The position numbers and the translations under genes were made by a program. From Triatoma infestans (taxonomy: Eukaryota > Arthropoda > Insecta > Hemiptera > Reduviidae), in NCBI GenBank assembly GCA_011037195.1, contig JAAEAF010006078.1:1-64000 (forward strand): 64,000 nucleotides of DNA, read 5' to 3'. Below the pieces are notes generated by a model. It was given only the letters and a program-made list of their open reading frames with translations. It ran no database searches and was not told where the DNA came from. Below are positions 1 through 11,450 of this stretch, piece after piece (within the stretch, counting starts at the first letter, position 1; each line of letters starts with the position of its first letter).

Positions 1-410
1 TGTGGTTAAATCCCTTACTTGGGGCATTGTGGCTTAAGGAGGGAGACACTTCTATGTAATGGGGATCATGCCCGGGATCCCGTATTTTAAGGGGACCTGC
101 GTCCTTGAAAGACCATTATACCTGGAATAAGACATACCAACCTTGGTGTGACGAAGAAAGAAGCACCATTCATCTTATGACACATTACTTGGATTGTGAG
201 GAAATTAGGTTCCAGGGGCCTTTGGTCAAAACAGGATGTCTTGTGTTAAAGAGCTTAGGCTATTTCCCTTTAAGGTTATGGTCCGATTTGTTCGGCCTGC
301 AATGACCCTTAGATGGGCTAGAATCCGAATCTGGAGTTTTGTTTCTAGACCCGGTTTATTGTTTCTTTTTGGGATAGCTGTATGGGGAAAAGATATATCC
401 TTTTTTTTCT
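1..410 (+). mobile_element. LINE 3' remnant (RNase H-type non-LTR retrotransposon tail)
   Basis: This is a decayed copy of the extreme 3' coding end of a non-LTR retrotransposon. The region matches by eye the segments at 2830-3020 (+), 17690-18170 (-) and 61020-61300 (-). All share the words 'acttggattgtgaggaaatt', 'ggtcaaaacaggatgtc' and 'agagcttaggctatttccc'. Across these copies the translation recalls the CRFC..EEET..HL..DC zinc-knuckle-like tail that follows RNase H in such elements. Frames are broken by stops. It lies in an intron of the calcium-channel gene upstream of its first visible exon. Both edges are approximate and the left one may run off the window. Confidence 0.55.
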
Positions 411-425
411 GTTTGGGTGTTGAAG

Positions 426-3332
426 GAAGCCTGTATGCAGACACATACGATGAGAATGCAGACGCAAACAACATGGAACAGAATATGAAATCAAGTGATA
501 AAATGTTTGTAATGATGATTAATCGTACAAGACCGCAACCGTGCGATATGGAAATACCATTGTATTTACTACAACCGTACAATCGCCATGTACGACGCGA
601 TACTATCGACCACTGTGAAAGGTAAGTCGAAAAGAAAAAAAATCTGGTGTGAAACACTCACCCGACTTTCTCTTAATTTTTTAAATACAATTTATTATAT
701 AAAATAAAAAATTTATTTAAACTCAAATTTTACATATTTGCTAACATTGATGGTGGGTTGATAAGTACCAACATTGGCAGGTATAGCTCGGATTATATTG
801 TGGCCCAGTAGAGCGCACCAAAAACACTGAACCAACCACATATAGTATTTGAAATTTAATGCTACAAATTCCGTATCAATAGTTTTGTGCCTGTGCAGTT
901 ACCATGCCAAGTTTAAAGCAAATCGTTATCGTATGAGAACGTTTTCGAGAAAATTACAAAAAAAAACAACTCAAAAACCTACTCTGCAAAGTCGCACTTC
1001 CAATTCTTCAAATTTTGGAATTCTATCAATGCTTCTAATGTGTATTAATATTATTTAAGTATTAGAATCATATACTATATTGAAGTGGTACTTTATTGGG
1101 AGACAACGTTACTGCTTCTCCAGAACCCCCGAAATCAATTTTCTCCGGAAAATGTTTCAAATAAAAGTGATAGGTATTTATGTATATAGATAGTATATGA
1201 AGTTGAAAGAAATTCGTTGGAGCCGTTTTCGAGAAAATCACTTTTTGTCCGGGTATTACTTTGGAAGCCTTGCAAGAGTTATATTTGGGAGCCATTATAT
1301 CGAAAGATAGGCCCACATTACCTGCCTGGGTACGTGATTCCCCCTTAATGAGTAAAATTGATCATTCTATCATAATTGCTTTACGAGCAATAAAATAGCC
1401 GTAACTGAGTTCCCCCTCTAACTCAGTAACCTCCTCTGACATTTCTTTGATTTGTGGTTTCAATAATTAATTTCAATTTTTGTTTTGTTTATTTTTGCAG
1501 ATTTTACATTGTGCACAGCGTACCGAACAGTAACCTTCTGATGGTTGTAGTGAACAGGTTATGTAAATTTTCAAATATTAGGCTCAGCGTCCTACCTTAT
1601 GCCATCCAGTACAACGACAGCCTATCATGCCATAAAGTCATGTTCAATAAACTCTACAGACGTGGACCAAAAGAATGCATTAAAAGTCATCCAAAGGTGA
1701 ATGTCAGATCAAATTTATAAGGGGCTACCAGTTTGTATTTCTTGTAAGAAATTTCAAGATTTAGGAAGGTTCTAGAGAGCCTTATCCACAGCTTCGAAAT
1801 CTTTTCTGGGGTAAAGCGTTGCAGTCTGTCCAACAGAAGGTATATTGCAATCTTATCCCCAACTCCACCAAGGAATGAATCTACACTAGAAGTCGCACCT
1901 TCCATTTGATTTCTTCCACATTCATTGTTTCCATGCCTACATGCCTTAGAAGCCCAGGGACATTGATTTGCCTAGAAGGCATTATCATACCATTTACTAA
2001 CTAATAGCACTGAATGCTTTAATAACGGGCCTCAATATCGGATAAGATTGGATATCGCATAGCCACTTCTGAGATCTATTGTTGACAATCTCAACTTACA
2101 GTATTCCTTTCAAGCAGCCTTTTATCTCTTAAGTAATTTCGAAATCTGGGAGGAAGGTTTCTTAGTTAGGATATCTTCTAAATCTTCTCTGGATGATACT
2201 TCAGAGTCCTTCCATGCAGAATCTCTAGCCATCAGTCCAGACACCCTAGCTACTTCAAGTGTCCTATCTTGAGTCTACAATGATCCCGCCTGTGAGGAAA
2301 CCTATCAGCATATGAAAACGTAGTTTTTACTGTGAATGGTGTTAGGCATCAGATCTTTTTCTCTGGGTCCAAAGCTGCCTGCAGAAAGTGTCCTAGCCTC
2401 TTGGCTTCCACCTTATTTTTGAGCACTTGTTTTTTAGAGAGAGAGAGAGAGAGGACTATCTGCTATCTCATTTTACTTCACTTAATTTTCCTGCTGCTTA
2501 TTAGTTTATCTCCGATGTTGAAGTTCGAGATCGATATTTCCAATTTCGTGGATGGGCTCTTGGTCCAATTCACACTCCAGCCTCAGTCCCTAAGTTCCAG
2601 AAATGGGAGGACCCCAGCTGGTATGGATTCCTCCACTCACACCCTAGTGCTAATGCTATCTTTCTTTCGAAATCCTGCCTAGTTATGCTGAGCAGAGCCC
2701 ACTACCCTTTGCCGCCCTCTCACCACTAATTTGGAGCTTTTTATTAGACTTGCTTGTTCGACCTGTTCAAGGGGTTTCTTGGTGATGACTCCCAAACTTG
2801 GGGGTCTGATAGGCAATCACTTGGTAATATCTTGGTGAAAGCTGTTGTTGTAGAGTTTGTGAGACAGAGGAAGAAACATCCCATCTTGTATTATAGATTA
2901 CTTGGGTTGTGAGGAAATTTCGGGACTTTTGGTCGGAACAGGATGACTGTGGGGAAGAGCTTAGGATAATTCCTCTTAAGGTTATGGTCGGTCCCTCCCT
3001 ACGGATAAATAATAGTAATATTGAGGTCTTCATCCCTCGGTAAGTTTTGTCATAGGATATATTAGAGGGAATACTCCCCTTGACCAATTTAACCACAACC
3101 TATGAGCGAAGGTTGCTGGCTTTACAGATATTTTCTTCAATATGTCTAGTTTTGCAAAGGAGCTAGTGTCAAGAATTGGAACAGAGTAATCCAGCTATTA
3201 TAATATTTCTCTTTATTATTTCAGGAAAAGGATATTAAACTGTGCGGTAGAGGGAACCCCCTCTCTCTGTGGTCGCCATATTTGCTGCTTGTCAATTTCT
3301 TACTGCTGTATACCCACGACCTTCATTTATAG
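426..3332 (+). CDS. CACNA2D: Voltage-gated calcium channel alpha-2/delta subunit, C-terminal three exons (partial)
   Basis: Alpha-2/delta proteins are extracellular, membrane-anchored auxiliary subunits that traffic and modulate CaV channels. Exons read are about 426-621 (acceptor at 424-425; AG at 439-440 is an alternative), 1501-1696 and 3225-3332, with GT donors at 622 and 1697 and stop TAG at 3330-3332. Phases join exactly (AG|A across intron 1, phase 0 across intron 2). Family landmarks in order are [18 protein letters not shown], then [27 protein letters not shown] and [12 protein letters not shown] with the conserved cysteines, and a last exon with a Cys-Gly-rich stretch followed by a hydrophobic tail ([19 protein letters not shown]) and stop. 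That tail is what is expected of the GPI-anchor signal or C-terminal segment in this family. The VWA and Cache domains and the start lie upstream of the window. Which paralogue (straightjacket-like or other) cannot be decided here. Confidence 0.87.
640..1320 (-). mobile_element. T-family repeat copy (left terminus at 643)
   Basis: The copy starts at 643 with the family terminus TCTGGTGTGAAACACTCA and a CTTTCTCTTA box, with an A-run on its outer side. It continues from about 945 into T-family internal words: 'cgttttcgagaaaatt', 'aaagtcgcacttcc', 'attctatcaatgcttctaat', 'aaataaaagtgataggtat' and 'cgttggagccgttttcgag'. It lies 21 nt downstream of the donor of the first alpha-2/delta exon. About 725-845 is interrupted by a piece resembling the tail of the SINE at 28325-28690. 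The right terminus is not seen. Strand is given relative to the majority orientation, in which the terminus reads ...TTTCACACCAGA. Confidence 0.6.
725..845 (+). mobile_element. SINE-B 3' fragment
   Basis: The stretch shares 'gatggtggg', 'acaagt/ataagt.c.aac', 'agagcgcacca' and 'ctgaaccaaccacatat' with the end of the tRNA-headed SINE at 28325-28690. No tRNA head is present, so this is a 5'-truncated or eroded copy inside the T-family repeat. Confidence 0.45.
1960..3110 (+). mobile_element. Decayed LINE remnant in intron 2 of the calcium-channel gene
   Basis: The right part (about 2830-3020) repeats the words seen at 105-330: glutamate-rich CETEEET, then a 'ttacttgggttgtgaggaaatt' block, 'ggtcggaacaggatg' and 'agagcttaggataattcc'. 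It is the same LINE 3' end in the same orientation. The left part is less certain and full of stops. No functional open frame remains. A short (GA)n run sits at about 2439-2453. Confidence 0.5.
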
Positions 3333-3605
3333 TGCAACAAATTTTTTTTTTGGAACTGATTATTCGTACCATTTTCTAAATATGGGGGAGGCGGGGGGTA
3401 TTGGCTAATATATATTATTGTAATTTGTTAATTATCGTCCAATTTATATATTTATTTATTCAATTAAAATGTATTTGCAATTTTGTGTGTAAATTGATTT
3501 TCTGAAATTTGAGACAGAGCTTTTATCCCTGCCAAACTCCTGCGGGGTTAGAGGATCCTTTATGAAATCTGTCTTTCTTTAAACTTGGAATGTTTGCTAT
3601 AAGTT

Positions 3606-4178
3606 CACCTAAACACTCACATGACTTTCTCTTATTGCGATTTACAGAAATGACAAATTTTCTTCACAATTGTAATTCTTATTTAGATGTTTAGTTTAAT
3701 GATCAAACCGGTCGGTGTTTTTTTTGGAGAAAATCACGGAAAAATGTTTGTAAGTCGCACTTCCGGTTAAACTTCAAATTCGTAATTTTGGCAAAATATT
3801 TAATTCTAATTAATTTATTTAACTGAAGGAAATAATATTAAAATAAATTGATATAACACTTTAGAGTATAACAAATACAATATACCCGCCGATATATTTT
3901 AATATACATTAAAAACCATTGGTAGAATACACAATTTGAAGCAAATTGGTTAATCGAAAGTGCGACTTTACAGAATAGATTTTTGCCGAAACATCAATTT
4001 TTCCGAAAAAAAAATATCGGGTTTTAGATCATTCTGCGGAATTTATGGCGTTAATTTTCAAAGGAAAAGGATATTAAACTGTGCGGTAGATATTAAACTG
4101 TACTCTCGCTTTTGGATTACAAAGCAATCACTAATACTACTGCAGCATTAAGAGAAAGTTGTGTGAGTGTTTCACAAA
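3606..4178. mobile_element. Short T-family element with both inverted termini
   Basis: The left end (3606-3636) reads ACACTCACATGACTTTCTCTTA. The right end (4149-4178) is its inverted counterpart TAAGAGAAAGTTGTGTGAGTG followed by TTTCACA. Together they define an element of about 570 bp, the clearest small complete copy here. Internal family words are 'gagaaaatcacgg', 'gtaagtcgcacttccggtt' and its inverse 'aaagtgcgactttacagaat'. It carries a 29-bp exact copy of the start of the last calcium-channel exon (4062-4090; see findings). It lies about 270 bp downstream of that gene's stop codon. Confidence 0.65.
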
Positions 4179-5084
4179 GGTTATTTTTACTCTCCTCCCC
4201 CCACAAAAAAGAGAGAGTTCACAGGGATATTTCTCTATGAAAAATATATTTAAATTCAGAATTTCAATTTAGTAAACATGGAGTAAAGTGCTATTAAAAA
4301 AAAAATATATATATATATGTATAATCCATGACGCAAATTCAATATATATATATTAATAATTCCGCTTTTGTTATAACAATATTCCTGCGTAATTATAGTT
4401 ACAATTATAATTGTAATTTATGTAAGTACAATTTTTTATATAATATTTATAACCTTAAATTTTTAAAAAAGTAATTTATGTTACAATTTAAACAATTTTA
4501 AATCTTTAACCAATTTCATTTTCAAGTACCAATGTATATGTTGAAATAAATAAATTATTGTAAATAATTTAAAAATCTATATTATATATATATGTTCCAA
4601 ATGTATTTACAAATATAAAATTATATTCAGTTTAAATTTATTTTTAAATCAACTTACCATGCACCAAAAGTAGATGTAAGATTGGATTCTTTGTAGATGT
4701 AGATAAGGATTGGACTACTAACTTACAAAGAGAATTTTAGGGGTGTCAATATTTTGATCTTCAACAGAATCGATGTAATTGCACTTTCAATTCCCGAACT
4801 ATTGCACCGATTCTAACAGATGTTTTCCTCAAATTTTTGGACAATACAATTAGTTATAATCCTACTAAATTCTATTTTCGAAGATTTACAAAGGAAACTC
4901 ATGGGAGGGACAGAAAGTTTGACCTGTCAATAAAGTTGATCTTTTTTTTGTAATTTTAACCTGGTCAATTATTGCACCAATTCTCTTAGAATTTTACTCT
5001 CAAATTTTGAGAAAATAGTTGAGTATTTGGAATTAGCACCGCGTATTTAATTTGTTTCTGACTTGTAAATGAAAATAAAACCGA
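4179..5084. other. AT-rich intergenic stretch
   Basis: The stretch holds a C-rich/A-rich patch, a (TA)n tract near 4300-4320 and very AT-rich sequence. I see no exon, RNA gene or recognisable transposon. Confidence 0.5.
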
Positions 5085-5260
5085 AATACATGGATGTGGA
5101 TGGCGACGATACAAGGCTGCAGTTTCTATAATATCCCAAGGATTCTTATATCTAGGAACATTTTTCGATAAAGATTATAACTCCACAAAAGAGATAGAAA
5201 AGAGAATATTATCAGTAAATAAGAGTTTTTACGGCTTAATAAAACATATAAATCAAAGAT
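5085..5260 (+). mobile_element. LINE reverse-transcriptase thumb fragment
   Basis: Translation contains YLGTFFDKDYNSTKEIEKRI followed by LSVNKSFYGLIKHI. This is the 'YLG...EI..RI..A...F..L' segment just C-terminal to the reverse-transcriptase fingers and palm of many non-LTR elements. Only this short piece is recognisable and it is not in a long open frame. Confidence 0.55.
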
Positions 5261-5844
5261 CTTGAGCAAAGAAACAAAAGCTAAACACTATATACATTCT
5301 GGATCAGAGTAGGAGATCCATCATTTAAATAATTGAAATTAGCTTTATAAGCTGCAAATAATAAATTTCTCCCCATGCTATCTGTTAGACTGCTACCTAA
5401 TGCACAATTAAAATATATTAATGACAATTAAAATCGCCACATATCAGAGCTGGATGTGGAATATTATTAAAAAAAAGGATTTCCAGGCACTGTCTGATAT
5501 TCTGTTTGTAGGATTGTTATGCAAGGAAAATTATACATAATTTAGCATTGTTATTTAAGGACATGCACATGACGCCGGTTTGGAATAGTTGCATCTGTGA
5601 ATGTTTCCTACTTTACAGAGGTTTTAATAAGAAGAGCGATGCCCGCTTGACCATCATCTCTATCCTGTCTAATAAGATTATTACTGCTAAATTTATATGT
5701 ATTCCCTACATTAACCAAGTTTATTTAAGAGAGGACATACATCGGCTTTATAGGAGACGAGTAGAGATTCTACATTGATGTGAAATTTATAATGTTAAAA
5801 AGAATTTAAGGAATTTATTTTAAAGAATTATAATAAGACAGAAT

Positions 5845-6480
5845 ATGGTGGTAGCAGGAAGTGAGAAGGAGGATTTGCTGGTGGACAGTGGAAAAATGCA
5901 GAAGGACTAAGTATTTTTTAACTACTTGGGTTCGGTTTTGGAAGAGGAGGGTGGTTGTGATGAGGAAGTGCGGATTAGAAGTGGTCAGGCCCGAAAGGCG
6001 GTTAGGATTCCCAGTAATATGGAATCAATCTCTGTCAAAAGATAATAAAAAACGAATCTTCTACTCAATAATAGAAGGAATTCTCGCATATGGATCAGAA
6101 ACGTGGGCTACTACAAGGAAACTGGGCGCAAAGATAAGTAGGCAGAAATGGATTACTGGAGAAGGTGTTTGAAAAAAAGAGAAGAGATAGATTAAGGAAT
6201 GAAGATATAAGGAAGGAAATGGAGGTCAAGAAGACTATAGAGGAGAGATTAGTAAAAAGAAAACTGAAATGGTATGGACACCTCAGAAGGATGGCCAGAG
6301 ATGGTGAGAAAGTGGAACCAGAGAGAAATAGAAGACGAGGAAGACCACCCGAAGGTGGGAAGAGGATGTAGAGGAGCAGATGGCTGGTAGAGGACTGCGA
6401 GAAGATGACTGGTGGGGAGAGAGATCTTTGGAGGGACAATTTGACCTGACGGCAACCCAGTAGTAGGGAAACGCCGGAAA
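5845..6480 (+). mobile_element. LINE 3' end fragment (RT thumb to C-terminus)
   Basis: Broken frames give a second YLGSVLEEEGGCDEEVRIRS segment, then a degraded 'LYGSETW' region (AYGSETWATTRK at about 6090-6120), then RRDRLRNEDIRKEM, KLKWYGHLRRMARD, GRPPEGGKR and a short tail. This order (YLG motif, YG.ETW motif, R.RLRNE, WYGHL.RM, G.RP) is the normal C-terminal end of widespread non-LTR elements. Stops and at least one frame change show that it is dead. Function is inferred from motif order only. Confidence 0.65.
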
Positions 6481-6484
6481 AGTA

Positions 6485-7380
6485 AGTAAGAAAGAATTTA
6501 TCCTTGAATTATCCATAGATATAATAGCAAAATTAAAAATTTAAAAAAATTGAGATATACATACAAATATAGAAAATCTAAATCTTATTTTTTGTTCCCA
6601 AAAAGTGCCATATCTGCTAAGCGATCTTTTTATTAAATCTTTAATATCGATGGATGCAGGGATTTCAACAATTTAGATATTTTAGTCTCTCTATTACAGT
6701 CATAACTACTTCCAATATCTTTTCTATATTAGCTACATTATTTCTGTTTTCGAACTTCTCGTAACATGAGAGTTCTCTTTGATTAAACCTCTTGGAGTAT
6801 TTTTTGGGATAATCGGGGAGTATAAATCTTTCTCTTATTTCCACATCAAAAATCAATGGGTCAGGTATAAACTTTTTTTTTTTTTTGCTAATGGTTCCAT
6901 CTGATTTATTAGAAGAGTTTTTATAAACTTGGCATTGATTTATAATTGGACTGTGGTAAAGGCGTAAATATTTTTTGTTTTTATCATTAATTACAGGGGT
7001 GGAAATAACTTTAGCTAATGTGCATGTATTTTGTATTTGGTCTTTAGCATCTTTAAAAGATAAATTTCCAGAAGCCATTAACATTTTAATAGATTTTTGT
7101 TTCTAAAATTCTGGACAATCTTTGTGGGATTTAGCACAGAATGTGCTCCTCTTTACAGTGTATACACATTGTATGATATTACATGTGTAATCTTTTTTTA
7201 TCGTGAATTTCTACACAATTTTCACAGCGAGATCACCCCGTCATATGACCAGAACGTAAACAACGGTAGAATAGAATATAAAAGCAGGGGGGGGGGGGCT
7301 CCATTCCACGCGACCTACAAAACGAGGTTCTACTGGGATCCCTAAATTATAGCACAACCCTAAGCTTAGCCTCCTAATCA
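6485..7380. other. Intergenic; isolated 139-codon frame on the minus strand (6665-7084)
   Basis: The minus-strand frame is lysine/asparagine-rich. It starts MLMASGNLSFKDAKDQIQ and contains a KKKKK run and no domain I recognise. With LINE debris on both sides it could be a piece of a retroelement ORF1, but nothing in it proves that. A G-run (about 7289-7298) lies near the right end. No host gene is supported. Confidence 0.3.
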
Positions 7381-7441
7381 GGCCTAGCAAAGCTGAGAGC
7401 GGTTCTGTCATGAAGCTCATAGCTTCGGGATTGCCTGTCCC

Positions 7442-7702
7442 CAATTGAAGGGTTTGCTGCAAAAAGGAGGTAGCTCCATCCTCCTAGGCGAGTTAGGATA
7501 CTATCTTGTTCAAAAAAAAAAACTCTTTATTTGATGCAAGAAAAGATGTAGCTCCATGCGATAGTTCTCGCGTTATTCATTCATTCATAAAAAACAGTTA
7601 TTTTCACACAACTTGGAATTTTGAATTTTCAAACTTTTTTACGGTTTTCCAAAAATTAGAAATTTTGGAGCTACCTCCTTTTTGCAGCAAACCCTTCAAT
7701 TG
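7442..7702. repeat. Perfect 37-bp inverted repeat with about 190-bp spacer
   Basis: Positions 7442-7478 and 7666-7702 are exact reverse complements over 37 nt; the left arm begins caattgaagggtttgctg. The right arm continues into the minus-strand LINE RNase H fragment, and the left arm is followed by 'tcctcctaggcgag', which is echoed at the LINE side. This suggests a foldback rearrangement of a LINE end. Confidence 0.75.
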
Positions 7703-8500
7703 AAGAAACCTTGTCCTCGCCTGGCCGGCCGCACTCGCAGAAGATGTGCTGCATCTTGGTTGTGCTTTGAGGTTGACCTTCAGCCTTGCAGAATCGGCAT
7801 ACCGCGCCATCTGCAAGTTGTAGTTGGTGCATCTGCCTATCCAGCCCAGTTAGGAGACCCACTATTAGCCTTATATCCCTTCGGCTATGGCCCAGTAGAT
7901 CCCTGGTGAATTTAGGCAAATGTCTCTTGATAAAGTGTTTTGCCTGCCTCTGTTCTGGTGTTCTCTCCCACCAAAGGAGACGCTTTCTTCTATCCAACCT
8001 TTGATAAAAGTTTGAATTAGGCTCCTGGACAAGCTGCAGAAGGGTTCGGGGCCTATGAAGGTATCCTGCGAACCCACTCTCGCTAGGACATCCGCCCTTT
8101 CATTGCCCAGAAACCCGCATGTCCCGGCACCCAGGAGAGTGTCAGTTTGTTCCGAGCACCCACCTCAGTTAGGCCAGTTAGGCTGTCCCGCACAAGTCTT
8201 GAGACTATTTAGTGCGAAGAAAGTGCCTTCAGGGCTGCCTGACTATCGGAGTATATGGCCACTCTCCTACCCTCTAAGCCTTGCCTTATAATTTCCTTAG
8301 CGCAGAGTTGTAACGCCACGACGTCAGCCTGGAAGACCGTGGCGTACTTCCCTAGGCTGGCCTTGATCTTAACTTTAGGCCTGCCCCCATAGACCCCAGC
8401 TCCGACCCCAGCCGTCGGAGTTTTGGATCCGTCTGTATACCAGGCTGAGTTACCGAGCAGAGGGGGGTCACAGTCCCAATCCCAACGGTAACACTGAATT
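7680..8500 (-). mobile_element. LINE RNase H domain and C-terminal tail (pseudogene)
   Basis: Read on the minus strand, translation shows RNase H landmarks in order. YTDGSKTPTAGVGAGVYGG (first Asp) comes near 8450 and TVFQADVVAL (Glu-helix equivalent) near 8320. RRVAIYSDSQAALKAL (third Asp) comes near 8240, then a stop codon, and SWVPGHAG..GNERADVLA (last catalytic region) near 8110. After that come QRQAKHFIKRHLP, RLIVGLLTGLDRQMHQL and CRFCKAEGQ...HIFCEC, the usual post-RNase H cysteine motif. Stops and a frameshift at the GH motif make it inactive. The reverse transcriptase is absent, so this is a 5'-truncated LINE copy. Confidence 0.8.
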
Positions 8501-11305
8501 ACATTCTGAATATATTATGGACTAACAGCCACCACACATGATGTATACAGACAAAACTGGGCAAAGATTGTCCCCTAAGTGTTAACAATACAGTACCAAT
8601 AAGAAGTAACTCTTTCTTAAGAAAAGTATAAAATATAAGCCCTAAATTTGTAAAGAAACTAAAATACTATATAAGCGTATAGGTTAACTACAATACTCCT
8701 CAGTGTATATGTTGCCTGTACGAAGGTGTACCATTTAATTGCTATATTAGGCTGTTTTCTTTTAAGTGGGACTTTTCTGCCCACTCTCCTTGTGTCAGAG
8801 AGAGAGTCGGCCATCTTAGTTTGGATTGAATAAAAGTTTTTAAAAATAAAATTAAAAAGAAACTATTTCTCCATAATGCACATATCATTTATTGTTTTCA
8901 TTTTTTTTTTATTATTTTCAATTTTCATTTTTAAATATTGTTTATAAATATTTTTTACATATAAACATATATATATATACATGAAATATTTATACGTAAG
9001 AGTAGTGACAATTCTTTCTTTTTTTTTTTAATTAATTTTAACATGAATGAAAATTGTTTTTTCTTAATTTATTGCATTCGTTTTAATTTATCATTAATTC
9101 TACTTATTGCGATTTTTTTTTATTTTTTATTAATGTTTTGCCACTTTCACAAAGTAATTGTTTTGCAATGGTTATATATTCAAGTTTTTATTTATTTCAA
9201 TTTCATTATTTTTATTATTTTTTTTTTACAAAAAAAATTTAAAAATTAAATAACAAAATTAAATTTTAAAACAGTGATTGAGGCAAAAAAAATTTCTCTA
9301 TTTTAATTAATAATTCCTTAATTATTAAAAATTAAAAAAAAAAATGATTCCCAATAGAGTGTTTATATTTTTTTTGAATTGCATCAAAATAAGGCAAATG
9401 CTGTTTTGTGGTTTTTTAGGTGGGAGGTGGTTGGGATGAGGGTGAAGGAGCAGTGTTTTCAGGGCGACGATTAAGGCTACTAGGGCCCAGTTTCACACGT
9501 ATGGAACGTGGTAAAGTGAATGTCCTAGGGGCCCCTCTCAGCCGCCCTTGAAACATTCAACTTAACTTATAAGCAAATTGGTCAGCTTTATAGGGGTGGG
9601 TGAGTGTTTGGGGGCAGAGCATCCCCACACATACACAGCTTAAGCCTTAGTAAAGCAATTTCAAAAGTAATGGTCTTACACAAAATTTAAAAAAAAATTA
9701 AAGTTCGAGTTATTTTTTTTTTTTGCTTCATCACTGATTTTGTTTTAAAAATAAGATCCTTCATGACTTCAATCGGTGGTGTCAAACACATCATATTTGC
9801 CTGAAAGGGATTTATATAATCCTAGGGATAACTGGCTATAAAGGGCGAAAATATGAAAGAGGAGAGAGAGAGGGCATAGACTTCATTGGGGAGGGAAGGA
9901 ATGGAGAAACAATAGGATTATCGTGCCCAATGATGAAGCCATCAAGAACCTATCATCAAAACCCACATACATACATACATACAATAAACAAAGACTGACC
10001 GGGTAGGAGGGGAGAAGAAAGTTCTTTGAAAACTGAAAGTGGATTTTTTTTTTTTGGAGAGGTAGGCGCAGTTTTTTTTTTGGAAAATATCTCAAGAATA
10101 GGGGCGGGAACAAAATGGAGACCATCTCCATACAGATCATCCCCATATGCTCCAAAAATCCCCCCATAAAAACATAACAAGCCCCCAGCATGCCCATTTT
10201 TGTTGGGTCGGACGTGTGAGTAGCTTAAAACATTTATATAAAAGATTTTTTTTTAAAAAAAAACCTTTTTTAAGGTTCAAACCTAGAAAAAAGCTTGTGC
10301 CTACCACACAGAAAAATCCACAAACATACATACAATCACACAAACATACATGCCTAAATTTTCAATTATGTACAAATTTCAAAAATAGAATTAAAAATTA
10401 ACAAAAAAACAAAAAATCCACTAGCATGTTGTGGCCATTTTCTGTGTGACTAGATATATTCCATGGACACTCTCCTAAAGTTCCAAAATTCATTAAAAAA
10501 AAAAAAAAGAAAGAAAAAAATGTCGAGGTTAACACTTTGCAAGTTTCCCTTAGGGGCACTAACAGAGGGGGTGGTCCAATTTTTCCCCTCTACTCAAATT
10601 TCTTTCTGTAAGTTAGGATCTCTGTTAGCCTTATTATTTTTTCTATTTTTATTTTTTAAAGGAGTAATACTTGAAAAAAATGATCCTTTTAAATGGCTGT
10701 CATTTGTCGGCCCGACAAACTAGGTCTTTTAATTTATGAATGACAAAAATTTCGAGTGAGTTACGACTGGGGAATCAAAACAAAGTATTCATACAACGAC
10801 AAATTTAATAATTAAACGACAAAAATATTTAAATCAATCGGTCAAAATATGTAATTCCAAAGATATGGCATTTCATGTTACTTAGGCTTTTGTTTTTATC
10901 TGTGGGCCAAGGCACTAGCAAGATTTCTTTTAGAGGGGGGCTCTCCAAACATTCATATTTCCTTGGCTAAACAAAAATAGAGTGGCTACATCCTGCCCTG
11001 GTTATATTAGGGGCAATTGTCTTTTAAGGTAAAACTACCAACATATAAAGTATGGATCTCATTGCTTAGGAAATGTGTGCCAGAAAAGGTGGTTGTGGGG
11101 GGGGAACGAATCACCGTCGCACTCTTCTTGTGGCCTCGCACTCGTGTTACTTAATGAGAAAGGCCTGGTGTCAGTTGGTGCACACCTATTAACTTCCCCC
11201 AGGAAGGCCACCAGCCACGTCATCCTAGAGCAATTTTGTAGTTTTTGTTTTTATTATAAGACTGATAATAGCCCTAAGTTAATGTACATGAATAATCATT
11301 TGTGC
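8501..11305. other. Intergenic, low-complexity, no gene seen
   Basis: This stretch is strongly AT-rich (especially 8860-9360), with poly-A/poly-T tracts, a (TACA)n tract near 9965-9985 and its partner near 10320, and short G- and C-runs. Open frames here are poly-Lys/Phe low-complexity translations. I find no splice-bounded exon, no tRNA and no transposon motif. Confidence 0.5.
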
Positions 11306-11310
11306 AAAAA

Positions 11311-11450
11311 ATAGTAAGTCACAGTTGGTAGCGAAGGCCGGAACTAAAACGGTGAGGGGACCGCGGAGTGTTTACCATCCCCCCCCCCTACCGATACAAA
11401 TCGCCGTCTGGCAAGCTTGGCCCATTACACGCTGTGGCGCCATAGGTTTT
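11311..11450 (+). mobile_element. SINE-B fragment (body only)
   Basis: The words 'cagttggtagcgaaggccggaactaaaacgg', a C-run, 'aatcgccgtctggcaagc', 'ttggcccattacacgctg' and 'tggcgccataggtttttt' match the body of the SINE at 28325-28690 in the same order, including the C-run. The tRNA head is missing. Confidence 0.55.

Noticed and set aside
236..625. Single long plus-strand frame starting MSCVKELRL as a gene
   Set aside because: Its left half is LINE debris; only about 426-621 is the calcium-channel exon, which begins at an acceptor and not at that ATG.
226..657. 143-codon minus-strand frame
   Set aside because: It is the antisense shadow of the alpha-2/delta exon and its neighbouring repeat.
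6665..7084. 139-codon minus-strand frame as a host gene
   Set aside because: Lys/Asn-rich, no recognised domain, no splice context and LINE debris on both sides. Kept only as an unassigned frame.
9043..9249. Phe/Ile-rich 68-codon frame as a membrane peptide
   Set aside because: It comes from poly-T/AT-rich DNA; no supporting context.
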